Assembly: GCA_045541375.1 (NCBI GenBank)
Contig: JAZQJB010000133.1
Coordinates: 1 to 19,934, forward strand
Source: CAG-390 sp045541375
GTDB lineage: Bacteria > Bacillota > Clostridia > Oscillospirales > CAG-272
DNA length: 19,934 bases
Direction of reading: 5' to 3'
Below are positions 7,832-15,426 of this stretch, one piece after another (position 1 is the first letter of the stretch; each line of letters opens with the position of its first letter). The position numbers and the translations under genes are program-made. The notes under the pieces are model-generated. The model searched no databases. It was not told where the DNA came from and worked only from the letters and a program-made list of their open reading frames with translations.

Positions 7832-7860
7832 TTGCAAATTTGATTGAAATGTGATATAAT
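7832..7860 (+). promoter_or_regulatory. Sigma-A promoter of rpmE
   Basis: TTGCAA (7832-7837), 17-bp spacer, TATAAT (7855-7860). It starts 30 bp after the sigE stop, and no intrinsic terminator lies between, so some readthrough from spoIIGA-sigE into rpmE during sporulation is possible. Confidence 0.8.
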
Positions 7861-7866
7861 TTTACG

Positions 7867-7925
7867 GTAATTGCAATACCGACGGCAAAATCCGTCAGAA
7901 TAATGCTAAAAGTGAGGTGTTTATT
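7867..7925 (+). promoter_or_regulatory. Structured 5' leader of rpmE, possible L31 leader
   Basis: The roughly 60-nt leader contains a GACGG/CCGTC hairpin with a 6-nt loop (7881-7896). Just before it, TTGCAATACC (7871-7880) is the exact reverse complement of GGTATTGCAA (7828-7837), which covers the promoter -35. Autoregulatory leader RNAs are known for L31 genes in several phyla. Whether this is one of those motifs needs a covariance-model search. Confidence 0.4.
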
Positions 7926-8138
7926 GTGAAGCAGGGTATCCATCCCAAGTATGAAGAGGTAACAATCAAGTGCGCTTGCGGCGAGACCGTAACCACTCGT
8001 TCCACCAACCCTAAGGGCGGCAACGAGATCAGAGTTGAAATTTGCTCGAAGTGCCATCCCTTCTTTACCGGCAAGCAGAAGTTTGTTGATGCCGGCGGAC
8101 GTGTTGACAAGTTCAACAAGAGACTCCAGGGCAAATAA
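7926..8138 (+). CDS. rpmE: 50S ribosomal protein L31 (zinc-binding type)
   Basis: Small large-subunit ribosomal protein at the subunit interface, 70 aa. I chose GTG 7926 because GAGGTG at 7914-7919 is 6 nt upstream and the resulting MKQGIHP N-terminus matches the family; an in-frame GTG at 7917 is itself part of that ribosome binding site. Zinc ligands are visible as CAC (Cys16, Cys18) and CSKC (Cys40, Cys43), so this is the C+ form, which needs zinc rather than being the zinc-starvation substitute. The typical ICSKCHPFFTGKQKF and GRVDKFNKR segments are intact. It is monocistronic, between its own promoter and a terminator. Confidence 0.97.
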   Translation: MKQGIHPKYEEVTIKCACGETVTTRSTNPKGGNEIRVEICSKCHPFFTGKQKFVDAGGRVDKFNKRLQGK

Positions 8139-8149
8139 TTGTCAAGAAC

Positions 8150-8197
8150 AGTGGGCGAGATTTGCGCGTATGCGTATGCTTGCCCATTTTTCTTTTT
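8150..8197 (+). terminator. Probable terminator after rpmE
   Basis: AGTGGGCGAG (8150-8159) pairs with CTTGCCCATT (8179-8188), with two G-U pairs and a 19-nt loop, followed by a T-rich run to 8197. The long loop makes it weaker than the other terminators, and I find no clear separate promoter before hflX apart from an isolated TATACT at 8197-8202. Confidence 0.6.
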
Positions 8198-8225
8198 ATA
8201 CTAATCCTCACGGAGGTGATTTTTT

Positions 8226-9521
8226 ATGGAACTGAAAATTACAGATAAAATAATTGCGGGCAGGGCAGTGCTCGTCGGTGTCGATTCCTTTGGAATGGCA
8301 GAGGGTGAATGCGAGATCTCGCTTGCCGAGCTTCGCAGACTTCTCGATACCGCGGGCGGCGAAACTGTGGCGACACTCATCCAGACCCGCTCGAATCCCG
8401 ATGTCCGTACCTACATTGGTTCGGGTAAGCTCCTTGAGCTTGCCGAGCTTTGCAAGAACAACGAGGTCGATATTGCCGTATTTGACTGCGAGCTCACTCC
8501 CTCGCAGATCAGAAACATAGAGGACGAGCTCGACGGCGTTCGCGTTATCGACCGTTCAATGCTGATCCTCGACATCTTCGCCCTTCACGCAGCGACTGCA
8601 GAGGGTAAGCTTCAGGTCGAGCTTGCACAGCTAAAATACACCGCGCCCCGTCTCATCGGTAAGGGCACACAGCTTTCGCGTCTCGGAGGCGGCATCGGTA
8701 CCAGAGGTCCCGGTGAGACGAAGCTTGAATCCGACCGCCGTCACATCAAGCGTCGTGCCGCAGCACTTGAAGCCGAACTTCGCGAGCTCGAAACGCAGAG
8801 AAAAACTCTCCGTTCCGCTCGCGACAGAAGCGGCGTTCCGAAAGTTGCCATCGTCGGCTATACCAACGCGGGCAAATCGACGCTCCTCAATGCGCTGACA
8901 GGCGCGGGAATCCTTGCCGAGGACAAGCTCTTCGCAACTCTCGACCCGACCACGCGCAAATTTTCGCTCCCGTCGGGCGAATCGGTCCTTCTCACCGATA
9001 CAGTCGGATTCATCCGCCGCTTGCCCCACCATCTCATCAAAGCGTTCCGTTCAACGCTCGATGAAGCGGCGTGCGCAGATATTCTTATGATAATCGTCGA
9101 TGCCTCCGACCCCGAGCATCCCGCTCAGCTTGAGGTAACGGAAAACCTCCTCGCCGAGCTTGGCGCAGGCGGCAAGCCCTGCCTTATTGTTTATAACAAA
9201 TGCGATCTTCCCGCGCGCGATGAGATCCCGCTTCCCGCAATGGAAAGCGCAGACGGGCAGAGAAGGACCGTATTCATCTCCGCACTCACGGGCAGAGGTC
9301 TTGACAAGCTCGGCGAACAGCTCGAATCGCTTGTCAACGCGGGCAAAAAGCGCGTAAAGTTCATCATTCCCAATTCCGCCGCAGGTGCGCTCAATACACT
9401 CTATAAAAACGCCACGGTCGAGGACGTTGACTACGGTGCTGAAAACATCACCGTTATAGCAACCGTTGACTCGAAGATCCGCGGAATGCTTTCGGCTTAT
9501 GACGGAGGTGAGGTTCATTGA
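8226..9521 (+). CDS. hflX: Ribosome-associated GTPase HflX
   Basis: GTPase that binds ribosomes and, in other bacteria, splits stalled or hibernating 70S ribosomes under stress. It has 431 aa from ATG 8226, with a perfect GGAGGTGAT 5 nt upstream. The N-terminal HflX domain (about 1-195) contains TYIGSGK (62-68) and the Gly-rich LSRLGGGIGTRGPGE (150-164). The G domain shows G1 GYTNAGKST (211-219), switch I ATLDPTTRK (237-245), G3 DTVGF (258-262), G4 NKCD (324-327) and G5 SAL (352-354). Length is normal. Its stop codon overlaps the start of the next gene by 4 bp, which indicates translational coupling. It is transcribed from readthrough or an unrecognised promoter. Confidence 0.97.
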   Translation: MELKITDKIIAGRAVLVGVDSFGMAEGECEISLAELRRLLDTAGGETVATLIQTRSNPDVRTYIGSGKLLELAELCKNNEVDIAVFDCELTPSQIRNIEDELDGVRVIDRSMLILDIFALHAATAEGKLQVELAQLKYTAPRLIGKGTQLSRLGGGIGTRGPGETKLESDRRHIKRRAAALEAELRELETQRKTLRSARDRSGVPKVAIVGYTNAGKSTLLNALTGAGILAEDKLFATLDPTTRKFSLPSGESVLLTDTVGFIRRLPHHLIKAFRSTLDEAACADILMIIVDASDPEHPAQLEVTENLLAELGAGGKPCLIVYNKCDLPARDEIPLPAMESADGQRRTVFISALTGRGLDKLGEQLESLVNAGKKRVKFIIPNSAAGALNTLYKNATVEDVDYGAENITVIATVDSKIRGMLSAYDGGEVH

Positions 9522-10150
9522 ATACCTACACCACTCTTGCCAAAGAAGGAAACGCAACCCTCGTCGAACGCCGTTCGGAATTCATCGGTTACGCTAAACC
9601 CGTCAACACAGAGGAAGAAGCCGCCGCGTTTGTTATGAGCATCAAAAAGAAGCACGCGGATGCAAGGCATAACGTATTTGCCTATGTCCTCCGTGGCGGT
9701 GCGCTCAAAAGATATTCCGATGACGGTGAGCCTCAGGGAAGTGCCGGAATGCCCGTCCTTGACGTCATTTGCAAAAACGGACTTGACGGCGCCGCTGTCG
9801 TGGTCACACGTTATTTCGGCGGCATCCTTCTCGGAACCGGCGGACTCGTCCGTGCGTATTCATCCGCCGCAAGCGCCGCGGTTGCCGACGCGGGGATCAT
9901 TACCTATGAGGAAGTCGTTGTTCTGAAAATGAAATGCAGCTACAACGATCACGCCCGCGTGCAAAACGAATTTGCGCGCTACGGAATCGAGATCGAGGAT
10001 ACCGAGTTTGCTTCCGACGTCACTTTAACTATGACTTCGCCGACTGCAACTGTCGAAAATTTTAAGGTAAGAATGAGAGATCTTACCGCCGGACGCTCGA
10101 TCCCGACAGAGATCGGGCGCAAACTTGCCCCGCCAAGGAAAGTTTTATAA
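9518..10150 (+). CDS. YigZ/IMPACT family protein (UPF0029)
   Basis: Cytoplasmic protein of 210 aa of the YigZ/YvyE/IMPACT family. Eukaryotic IMPACT counters GCN2 in translation control; the bacterial role is unclear. The N-terminal domain carries the signature region: RHNVFAYVLRGG (50-61), YSDDGEPQGSAGMPVLD (66-82) and VVVTRYFGGILLGTGGLVRA (94-113). The C-terminal domain (about 135-210) is the smaller ferredoxin-like extension found in YigZ. The start is TTG 9518, with GGAGG 9 nt upstream; it overlaps the hflX stop in a TTGA. No ATG fits better. The tight overlap with hflX suggests shared expression with a ribosome-related factor. Confidence 0.93.
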   Translation: MNTYTTLAKEGNATLVERRSEFIGYAKPVNTEEEAAAFVMSIKKKHADARHNVFAYVLRGGALKRYSDDGEPQGSAGMPVLDVICKNGLDGAAVVVTRYFGGILLGTGGLVRAYSSAASAAVADAGIITYEEVVVLKMKCSYNDHARVQNEFARYGIEIEDTEFASDVTLTMTSPTATVENFKVRMRDLTAGRSIPTEIGRKLAPPRKVL

Positions 10151-10170
10151 GCTTTTCCTTAAAAAAATAC

Positions 10171-10219
10171 GAAAAATCGCAAAAAAGTCTTTGCAAAAAA
10201 GAGTTTTTTGCGATTTTTC
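10171..10219 (+). repeat. 16-bp perfect inverted repeat, likely terminator of hflX operon
   Basis: GAAAAATCGCAAAAAA (10171-10186) is the exact reverse complement of 10204-10219, around a 17-nt loop. The loop contains a second GCAAAAAA (10193-10200) able to pair with the same TTTTTTGC (10204-10211) in a tighter hairpin with a 3-nt loop. The T-run lies inside the 3' arm rather than after it. Termination is plausible but not certain. The 3' arm also supplies the -35 of the dnaG promoter. Confidence 0.6.
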
Positions 10220-10236
10220 TGCGTATATTGTATTAT
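10208..10236 (+). promoter_or_regulatory. Promoter of dnaG-rpoD
   Basis: TTGCGA (10208-10213), 17-bp spacer, TATTAT (10231-10236). The -35 overlaps the 3' arm of the preceding inverted repeat. Predicted transcription starts near 10243, giving a short leader to the TTG start of dnaG. Confidence 0.6.
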
Positions 10237-10267
10237 AGAGATGAATTTCGCAGGAAGGAGTGATGAC

Positions 10268-12061
10268 TTGAAAATACCGAGAGAAGTCGTCGAGGAAATA
10301 ATCCGACGCAACGATATAGAGCAGGTCATCGGCTCCTATGTCACGCTGAAACACGCGGGCTCAAATATGGTCGGGCTCTGTCCCTTCCATAGTGAAAATT
10401 CGCCATCCTTCACCGTATTCGGTTCAGACGATCATTTCTATTGCTTCGGCTGCGGCACGGGCGGAGACGTTATCACTTTTATTATGAAGATGGAAAACGT
10501 CGATTATCCCACCGCACTTGAAATGCTTGCCAAACGCGCGGGTATTGAGATTCCGCAGACCGCAGATAACACCTACGGCGAGCGCGGAGTCAAACGCGAG
10601 CGCGTCCTTAAAATGAACGAAGCCGCGGCGCGATTTTTCCGCCATTGTCTTACAAAAGAGCCTTGCGGCGAAGAGGCAAGACAGTATTTCAAGAAGAGAG
10701 GAATCTCCGAAGGAACTTCAAAACAGTTCTATCTCGGATACGCCCCGAACGATTTCGGAAAGCTGACGAATTATCTCAAAAGCCTTGGATTCACCGAGGA
10801 AGAGATGATAGCGGGCTTCCTCTGCGGCAAAAGCCAGAAAACGGGCAGAGCATACGATTATTTCCGCAACCGCGTCATCTTTCCCATAGTTGACACCTCG
10901 CGTAATATCGTCGCTTTCGGCGGCAGAGTGATGGATGACAGCAAACCCAAGTATCTTAACTCGTCCGACACCCCCGCGTTCAAAAAAAGTAAAAACCTCT
11001 TTGCGCTCAATTATGCAAAAGGCTTTTGCGCCGAACAGCTCATTCTTTGCGAGGGCTATATGGACGTTATCGCGCTCCATCAAGCGGGCTTCCCGAATGC
11101 CGTCGCAACTCTCGGAACCGCAATAACCGAGGAACACGCGCGGATAATTTCAAGATATACCAAAAAGGTGATCATCTCGTATGACTCCGACGAAGCGGGA
11201 CAGAAAGCGGCAAACAAGGCAATGCTTCTCCTCGGCAAGGTCGGTGTCGAGGTCAGAGTGCTGAAAATGCAGGGCGCAAAAGACCCCGACGAATTTATAA
11301 AAAAGAAAGGCGCCGAAGCATTCAAGGCGTTGCTGACTGAAAGCCGCACGGGCTTTGAATATAAGCTCGAGGCAGTCCTCTCAAAGCACGACATCTCGCA
11401 GGTTGAAGAAAAGAGAAGAGCGGCCGAGGAGATCTCCGCCGTGATCTCGGATTATCATTCAACAGTTGAACGAGAGCTTTATTCAAAACGCGCGGGCGAG
11501 GCACTTTCGCTTTCGGCTGATGCAATAAGAACAGACGCCGAAAGGCTCCGCAAAAAGAAGATACGCGAATTCAATAAGGATCAGACCAAAGAAGCACACG
11601 CTACCCTGCGTCAGTATTCAAACAAGATCAACCCCGACGCTGCAAAGAATCTTCGCGCTGCTTATGCGGAGGAAACACTGCTCGGGCTCTTGATGATCTA
11701 CCCCGAATATCGAGAGGGCATCATTCGAGGCGAATATGAGCTTTTGCCCGACGATTTCTTCACCGAATTCGGCAAGCGAGTGTTCACGGCGATCATAGAG
11801 CTTGAGGCTTCCGGTGGATTTATCTACTCATTGCTCGGCGAGTCCTTCAACCCCGATGAAATGTCGGCACTTGAGGATATGCAGCTGCGCCGCCGCTCGC
11901 TCGCAGAAAACGGCCCCGATGTTTTTCGTTCCTCGGCACAGATCTTGCGTGATGAGACCAAAAAGGCAAACGATGTGCAAAGCGGCAACTATACTCTCGA
12001 GGACAAGCTTGCGGAAAAACGCCGCCGACTTGAAGAGCAAAGAAAGCTTCGCGGCGAATAA
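10268..12061 (+). CDS. dnaG: DNA primase
   Basis: Synthesises RNA primers for lagging-strand replication together with the replicative helicase. I chose TTG 10268 because GGAAGGAG (10253-10260) is 7 nt upstream and the product then begins MKIPREVVEEI, matching the family N-terminus; an in-frame ATG at 10241 lacks a ribosome binding site and lies at the predicted transcript start. The product is 597 aa. The zinc-binding domain has CPFH (Cys38, His41) and CFGC (Cys59, Cys62). The catalytic core includes FRNRVIFPI (199-207), FGGR (217-220), PKYLNS (227-232), the TOPRIM glutamate in CEGYMDV (261-267) and DSDEAG (306-311). The C-terminal helicase-interacting region (about 450-597) ends in a charged, coiled-coil-like helix. 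rpoD follows after 52 bp. Confidence 0.97.
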   Translation: MKIPREVVEEIIRRNDIEQVIGSYVTLKHAGSNMVGLCPFHSENSPSFTVFGSDDHFYCFGCGTGGDVITFIMKMENVDYPTALEMLAKRAGIEIPQTADNTYGERGVKRERVLKMNEAAARFFRHCLTKEPCGEEARQYFKKRGISEGTSKQFYLGYAPNDFGKLTNYLKSLGFTEEEMIAGFLCGKSQKTGRAYDYFRNRVIFPIVDTSRNIVAFGGRVMDDSKPKYLNSSDTPAFKKSKNLFALNYAKGFCAEQLILCEGYMDVIALHQAGFPNAVATLGTAITEEHARIISRYTKKVIISYDSDEAGQKAANKAMLLLGKVGVEVRVLKMQGAKDPDEFIKKKGAEAFKALLTESRTGFEYKLEAVLSKHDISQVEEKRRAAEEISAVISDYHSTVERELYSKRAGEALSLSADAIRTDAERLRKKKIREFNKDQTKEAHATLRQYSNKINPDAAKNLRAAYAEETLLGLLMIYPEYREGIIRGEYELLPDDFFTEFGKRVFTAIIELEASGGFIYSLLGESFNPDEMSALEDMQLRRRSLAENGPDVFRSSAQILRDETKKANDVQSGNYTLEDKLAEKRRRLEEQRKLRGE

Positions 12062-12113
12062 AAATAAGGATATTATAAATTGTGTATTTCAGATACATAA
12101 GAAAGGATAAAAA

Positions 12114-13214
12114 ATGATACAGAGTGACAAGAAAATGGACGTTCGTGATTTTGGCGAAACGTCCGATACCGGCAATATCGACTATAAAGACGTTCTTGAC
12201 GGTATGAATGACGTTGACAAGATCGACGAGTTCTTTGACGATGATACCGATACTGAACTCCTCCTTGCCGATGAAATGCCCGATGGCGAAATGGACAAGA
12301 TCGAAAGCGAAGTCGAAAAGTTCGCAGACAGCGAGGCAATGGAGCGCCTGCTCGAGCAGGAAGGTCTTGCAATCGACGACCCCGTTCGTATGTACCTTAA
12401 GGAGATCGGCCGTGTCGAGCTTCTTTCTCAGGAGGAAGAGCTTGAGCTTGCAAAGGTTATGTACGATGAGACCCTTCCCGATGACGTAAGAAAGAAAGCA
12501 AAGGACAGACTCGTTGAGGCTAACCTCCGTCTTGTTGTAAGCATTGCAAAGAGATATGTTGGCAAGGGAATGTTCTTCCTTGACCTCATCCAGGAGGGCA
12601 ACCTCGGTCTTATCAAGGCTGTTGATAAGTTCGATTATGAAAAGGGCTTTAAGTTCTCGACTTATGCAACATGGTGGATCAGACAGGCGATCAACCGTGC
12701 AATCGCAGATCAGGCAAGAACCATCAGAATCCCCGTTCACATGGTTGAAACCATTCACAAGGTCTCCCGCTATCAGCGTCAGCTCCTCCAGGAATACGGC
12801 CGTGAGCCTACCGCGGACGAGATTGGCGAAAAGATGGGTATGAGCTCGGATAAGGTCCGCGAGATCCTCAAGATCGCGCAGGAGCCCGTTTCCCTCGAAA
12901 CACCTATCGGTGAAGAGGAAGATAGCCATCTTGGCGATTTCATCCCCGATGATGAAACTCCCACCCCCGCAGACGCAGCATCCGCAACCATGCGCCGCGA
13001 GGTCATCGAGCGTCAGCTCCGCACCCTCACCCCCAGAGAAGAGCACGTAATCAAACTCCGCTTCGGACTCTATGACGGCAGATGCCGCACCCTTGAGGAA
13101 GTTGGTAAGGAATTCCGCATTACACGTGAAAGAATCAGACAGATCGAGGCAAAAGCACTCAGAAAACTGCGTCATCCCAGCCGTGCACGCCATCTTCGCG
13201 GCTTTATTGAGTGA
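12114..13214 (+). CDS. rpoD: Primary sigma factor RpoD (SigA)
   Basis: Housekeeping sigma factor that directs RNA polymerase to the TTGACA/TATAAT promoters seen across this window. It is 366 aa from ATG 12114, with AAAGGA 6 nt upstream. The N-terminal 85 residues are strongly acidic and shorter than a full region 1.1. Region 1.2 is DDPVRMYLKEIG (88-99). Region 2 includes EANLRLVVSIAKRYVG (135-150), DLIQEGNLGLIKAVDKFDY (157-175) and the -10 recognition helix FSTYATWWIRQAINRAI (181-197). Region 3 follows (about 210-290). Region 4 ends with LEEVGKEFRITRERIRQIE (327-345). It forms the common dnaG-rpoD operon; rpsU, which precedes dnaG in some bacteria, is absent. Confidence 0.98.
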   Translation: MIQSDKKMDVRDFGETSDTGNIDYKDVLDGMNDVDKIDEFFDDDTDTELLLADEMPDGEMDKIESEVEKFADSEAMERLLEQEGLAIDDPVRMYLKEIGRVELLSQEEELELAKVMYDETLPDDVRKKAKDRLVEANLRLVVSIAKRYVGKGMFFLDLIQEGNLGLIKAVDKFDYEKGFKFSTYATWWIRQAINRAIADQARTIRIPVHMVETIHKVSRYQRQLLQEYGREPTADEIGEKMGMSSDKVREILKIAQEPVSLETPIGEEEDSHLGDFIPDDETPTPADAASATMRREVIERQLRTLTPREEHVIKLRFGLYDGRCRTLEEVGKEFRITRERIRQIEAKALRKLRHPSRARHLRGFIE

Positions 13215-13293
13215 TTTTTGATTTCTCGTGTGCTTTAACCGTTATGCAAATCTAACAAATTATTTGCCGAATTATCGTTAAAACGCACAAAAA

Positions 13294-13313
13294 CTTTGAC
13301 ATTACTGTCAAAG
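13294..13313. promoter_or_regulatory. TTGACA-N4-TGTCAA dyad between rpoD and the lipoprotein gene
   Basis: CTTTGACA and TGTCAAAG form a perfect 8-bp inverted repeat with a TTAC centre. No U-tract follows, so it is a poor terminator for rpoD; it could be an operator about 90 bp upstream of the next promoter. The rest of the 279-bp gap contains that promoter and a 7-bp TTGAACG/CGTTCAA pair (13350-13356, 13388-13394). Confidence 0.4.
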
Positions 13314-13403
13314 CGCAAATTCCCCTTTTGTGAAAAGTGCAATATAAAATTGAACGTATTGGTAAGTCTTGGAATCTGTTAGTCAATCGTTCAAAATTTT
13401 GAC

Positions 13404-13432
13404 TTGACTTTTTTCACTTTTTGTAGTAGAAT
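13404..13432 (+). promoter_or_regulatory. Sigma-A promoter of the solute-binding-type lipoprotein
   Basis: TTGACT (13404-13409), 17-bp spacer, TAGAAT (13427-13432). A second TTGACT overlaps at 13399-13404, and a TATAAT lies at 13434-13439, but neither gives a better spacing. Confidence 0.7.
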
Positions 13433-13451
13433 ATATAATAACATTATCTGC

Positions 13452-13469
13452 GTGTACGCGCGAGTACAC
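13452..13469 (+). promoter_or_regulatory. 5' UTR hairpin of the lipoprotein gene
   Basis: GTGTAC and GTACAC pair around a GCGCGA loop, close to the predicted 5' end of the transcript (start near 13439) and 9 nt before the AAGGAGG. A 5'-terminal hairpin of this type often stabilises abundant mRNAs. The role here is inferred. Confidence 0.4.
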
Positions 13470-13493
13470 AACTTTCCTAAGGAGGAAATTTCA

Positions 13494-15362
13494 ATGAACA
13501 AAAGAATTATGAGCCTGATTCTTGCATTCCTTATGCTGTCAAGCGTTCTCTTTACCGGATGCGGAGTGTTCGGCGACGGTGAAACCACCGAAGACCCGGA
13601 AATAGGCGGAGATCTCGAGAACTATGCTGTTACGCTTTCTATGTTTGTAGTATGTGAGCAGCCCGTTCCCGAAAAGACCGCAAAGCTCGTTGAAGATGCT
13701 TTCAATAAGATCACAAAGCCCAACTTCAAGACTCAGGTAAAGCTTCACTTTGCTACATACGACGAGTACTATGATGTTATCGAAGAAAGAGTTAAGTCAA
13801 ACGAGGCGTATGCTCTTCTCGAGGAAGAACACGACGATGCACTCAAGCAGGCAAAAAGAGCCGCAAAGGCAGAGGGCGTTGTAACCGACGAGGCTTGGTT
13901 CGATGCTTTCTATGCAGAGCACCCCGACTACGTTGATTTCCGCGAGACCGAGGAGCTCACCGGCGAAGACACCACCGCAGAAGAAACCGTACTTGAGACA
14001 GTTGAGGGTCTTGATTACTCTATCAGTACCCTTAAGTATCCCGAGGAAAAGAAGAACCAGCTCGATATTATCTGGATCGACAGCTATGATAGATACCTCG
14101 ACTACATCAACCGCGAAATGATCGAGCGTCTCGACTCCGAGCTCAGCGGTTCCTCCAAGAAGCTCAACGAGTATATCAACAATGAGCTCCTTCTTTGGGC
14201 AAAGTGGCCCACCAGCGGTACATATGCGATCCCCAATAACGTAATTATCGGCGAATACACATACCTCCTTGTTAATAAGGAGCTTGCAAAGAAGTACAGC
14301 TACGATCCCGAGGAACTCAACACCCTTGCAAAGTGCTCCGACTTCCTTGCTGACGTTGCAGCTTATGAGCCCGGCGTAGCTCCCATCCTTGGCGATATCT
14401 ACACCACCGGTACCTATTTCTGGAACATCGATACCGCAACCGGTAAGATCAATGCTTCCAACTTCAACCTTCTCGCAAGTACCAAGACCAACCGTACTCA
14501 CGATCCGAGCGTTGATACCAACGTAACTCTCGCTTGTAACAATGTTTTCAAGAACGCTGAGTATACTGAGCAGATCAGAACCATCCAGAAGTATAAGGAT
14601 GCGAACTACGTTGTATCCGAGGCCACTAACCCCGCGAACTATGCTATCCGTATGATCAAGGGTAATGCATCCCTCGAGGCTGTTTACGGTGAGGAATATG
14701 AACTCAACGTTCTTGAGTATCCCGAGGTTGGATACGAGGAAGTATTCAGCAACATGTTTGCAGTTTCCTCTTATACTCGAAGCCTCAGCCGCAGTATGCA
14801 GATCATCACCTACCTCAACACCAACAGCGACCTCCGCAATGTTCTTCAGTACGGTGTTGAAGGCGTTCACTACATCATCAATGATGAAACAGGCAAGCTT
14901 GAGCGCACCAGAAACTGCGATTACTTCATGAACATCGAGTCCACCGGTAACGTATTTATGGCATATCCCGAAGAGGATATGGATCTCGACGTTTGGGAAT
15001 GGGGCAAGAAGCAGAACCTCGACGTAAAGCCCTTCCTCTCTCTCGGATTTGACTTTGCAAACAGAATTGCAGTTCCTGAGGACGAAGATCCCGAAAGCTA
15101 TTACCTCCTTAACGTTGACAACATCAAGAAGATCAATGACCTCTCTGCCGACATCGAAAAGCAGATCGCAGCAGTGAAGAGCATCGATGAACTCGAAGAG
15201 CTCATTGCAAAGTGGTCGGTTCTCGAGGATACCACTCCTGCTCTCAAGACAGAGAAATCTCCCGCAGAGCCCAAGGAAGGAAGCAAGGACGTTCCCGGAT
15301 TCTTCTACTACTATTCTCAGTGGGTACAGGAAACCGGTCTCTACGTTCCCAAGGAAGAGTAA
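13494..15362 (+). CDS. Extracellular solute-binding-type lipoprotein (LplA-like)
   Basis: Predicted surface lipoprotein of 622 aa. ATG 13494 follows a strong AAGGAGG (8-nt gap) and opens a lipoprotein signal peptide with FTGC, so Cys23 should be lipidated. The mature part resembles large sugar or oligosaccharide ABC binding proteins of the LplA/DUF3502-like group: KTQVKLHF (79-86) as a first-lobe strand, LDIIWIDSYDRYLDYI (190-205), PNNVIIGEYTYLLVNKEL (247-264), and the family-typical LQYGVEGVHYII (451-462). An acidic insert (about 110-188) interrupts the first lobe. There are no permease or ATPase genes beside it; the only transporter nearby is an MFS gene on the other strand. It seems to be a one-gene unit. 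Fold assignment is probable; the ligand is unknown. Confidence 0.85.
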   Translation: MNKRIMSLILAFLMLSSVLFTGCGVFGDGETTEDPEIGGDLENYAVTLSMFVVCEQPVPEKTAKLVEDAFNKITKPNFKTQVKLHFATYDEYYDVIEERVKSNEAYALLEEEHDDALKQAKRAAKAEGVVTDEAWFDAFYAEHPDYVDFRETEELTGEDTTAEETVLETVEGLDYSISTLKYPEEKKNQLDIIWIDSYDRYLDYINREMIERLDSELSGSSKKLNEYINNELLLWAKWPTSGTYAIPNNVIIGEYTYLLVNKELAKKYSYDPEELNTLAKCSDFLADVAAYEPGVAPILGDIYTTGTYFWNIDTATGKINASNFNLLASTKTNRTHDPSVDTNVTLACNNVFKNAEYTEQIRTIQKYKDANYVVSEATNPANYAIRMIKGNASLEAVYGEEYELNVLEYPEVGYEEVFSNMFAVSSYTRSLSRSMQIITYLNTNSDLRNVLQYGVEGVHYIINDETGKLERTRNCDYFMNIESTGNVFMAYPEEDMDLDVWEWGKKQNLDVKPFLSLGFDFANRIAVPEDEDPESYYLLNVDNIKKINDLSADIEKQIAAVKSIDELEELIAKWSVLEDTTPALKTEKSPAEPKEGSKDVPGFFYYYSQWVQETGLYVPKEE

Positions 15363-15382
15363 TTACTACTTTATTATATTAT

Positions 15383-15423
15383 AAAAAATCGACCGCATCC
15401 GAAATCGGATGCGGTCGATTTTT
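15383..15423. terminator. Bidirectional rho-independent terminator
   Basis: A 17-bp perfect stem (15385-15401 with 15406-15422, loop AAAT) is flanked by a T-run on the plus strand (15419-15423) and six As on its left side (15383-15388), which give a T-run on the minus strand. It therefore serves both the lipoprotein gene and the convergent MFS gene. Confidence 0.92.
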
Positions 15424-15426
15424 ATA

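Noticed and set aside
11847..13193. A 448-codon open frame on the minus strand opposite rpoD
   Set aside because: It is a shadow of rpoD and the end of dnaG, which are unmistakable. It has no family motif and no ribosome binding site, and it spans two real genes.
13797..14870. A 357-codon minus-strand open frame opposite the lipoprotein gene
   Set aside because: Codon bias in the real gene leaves few antisense stops; it has no start signals or domain.
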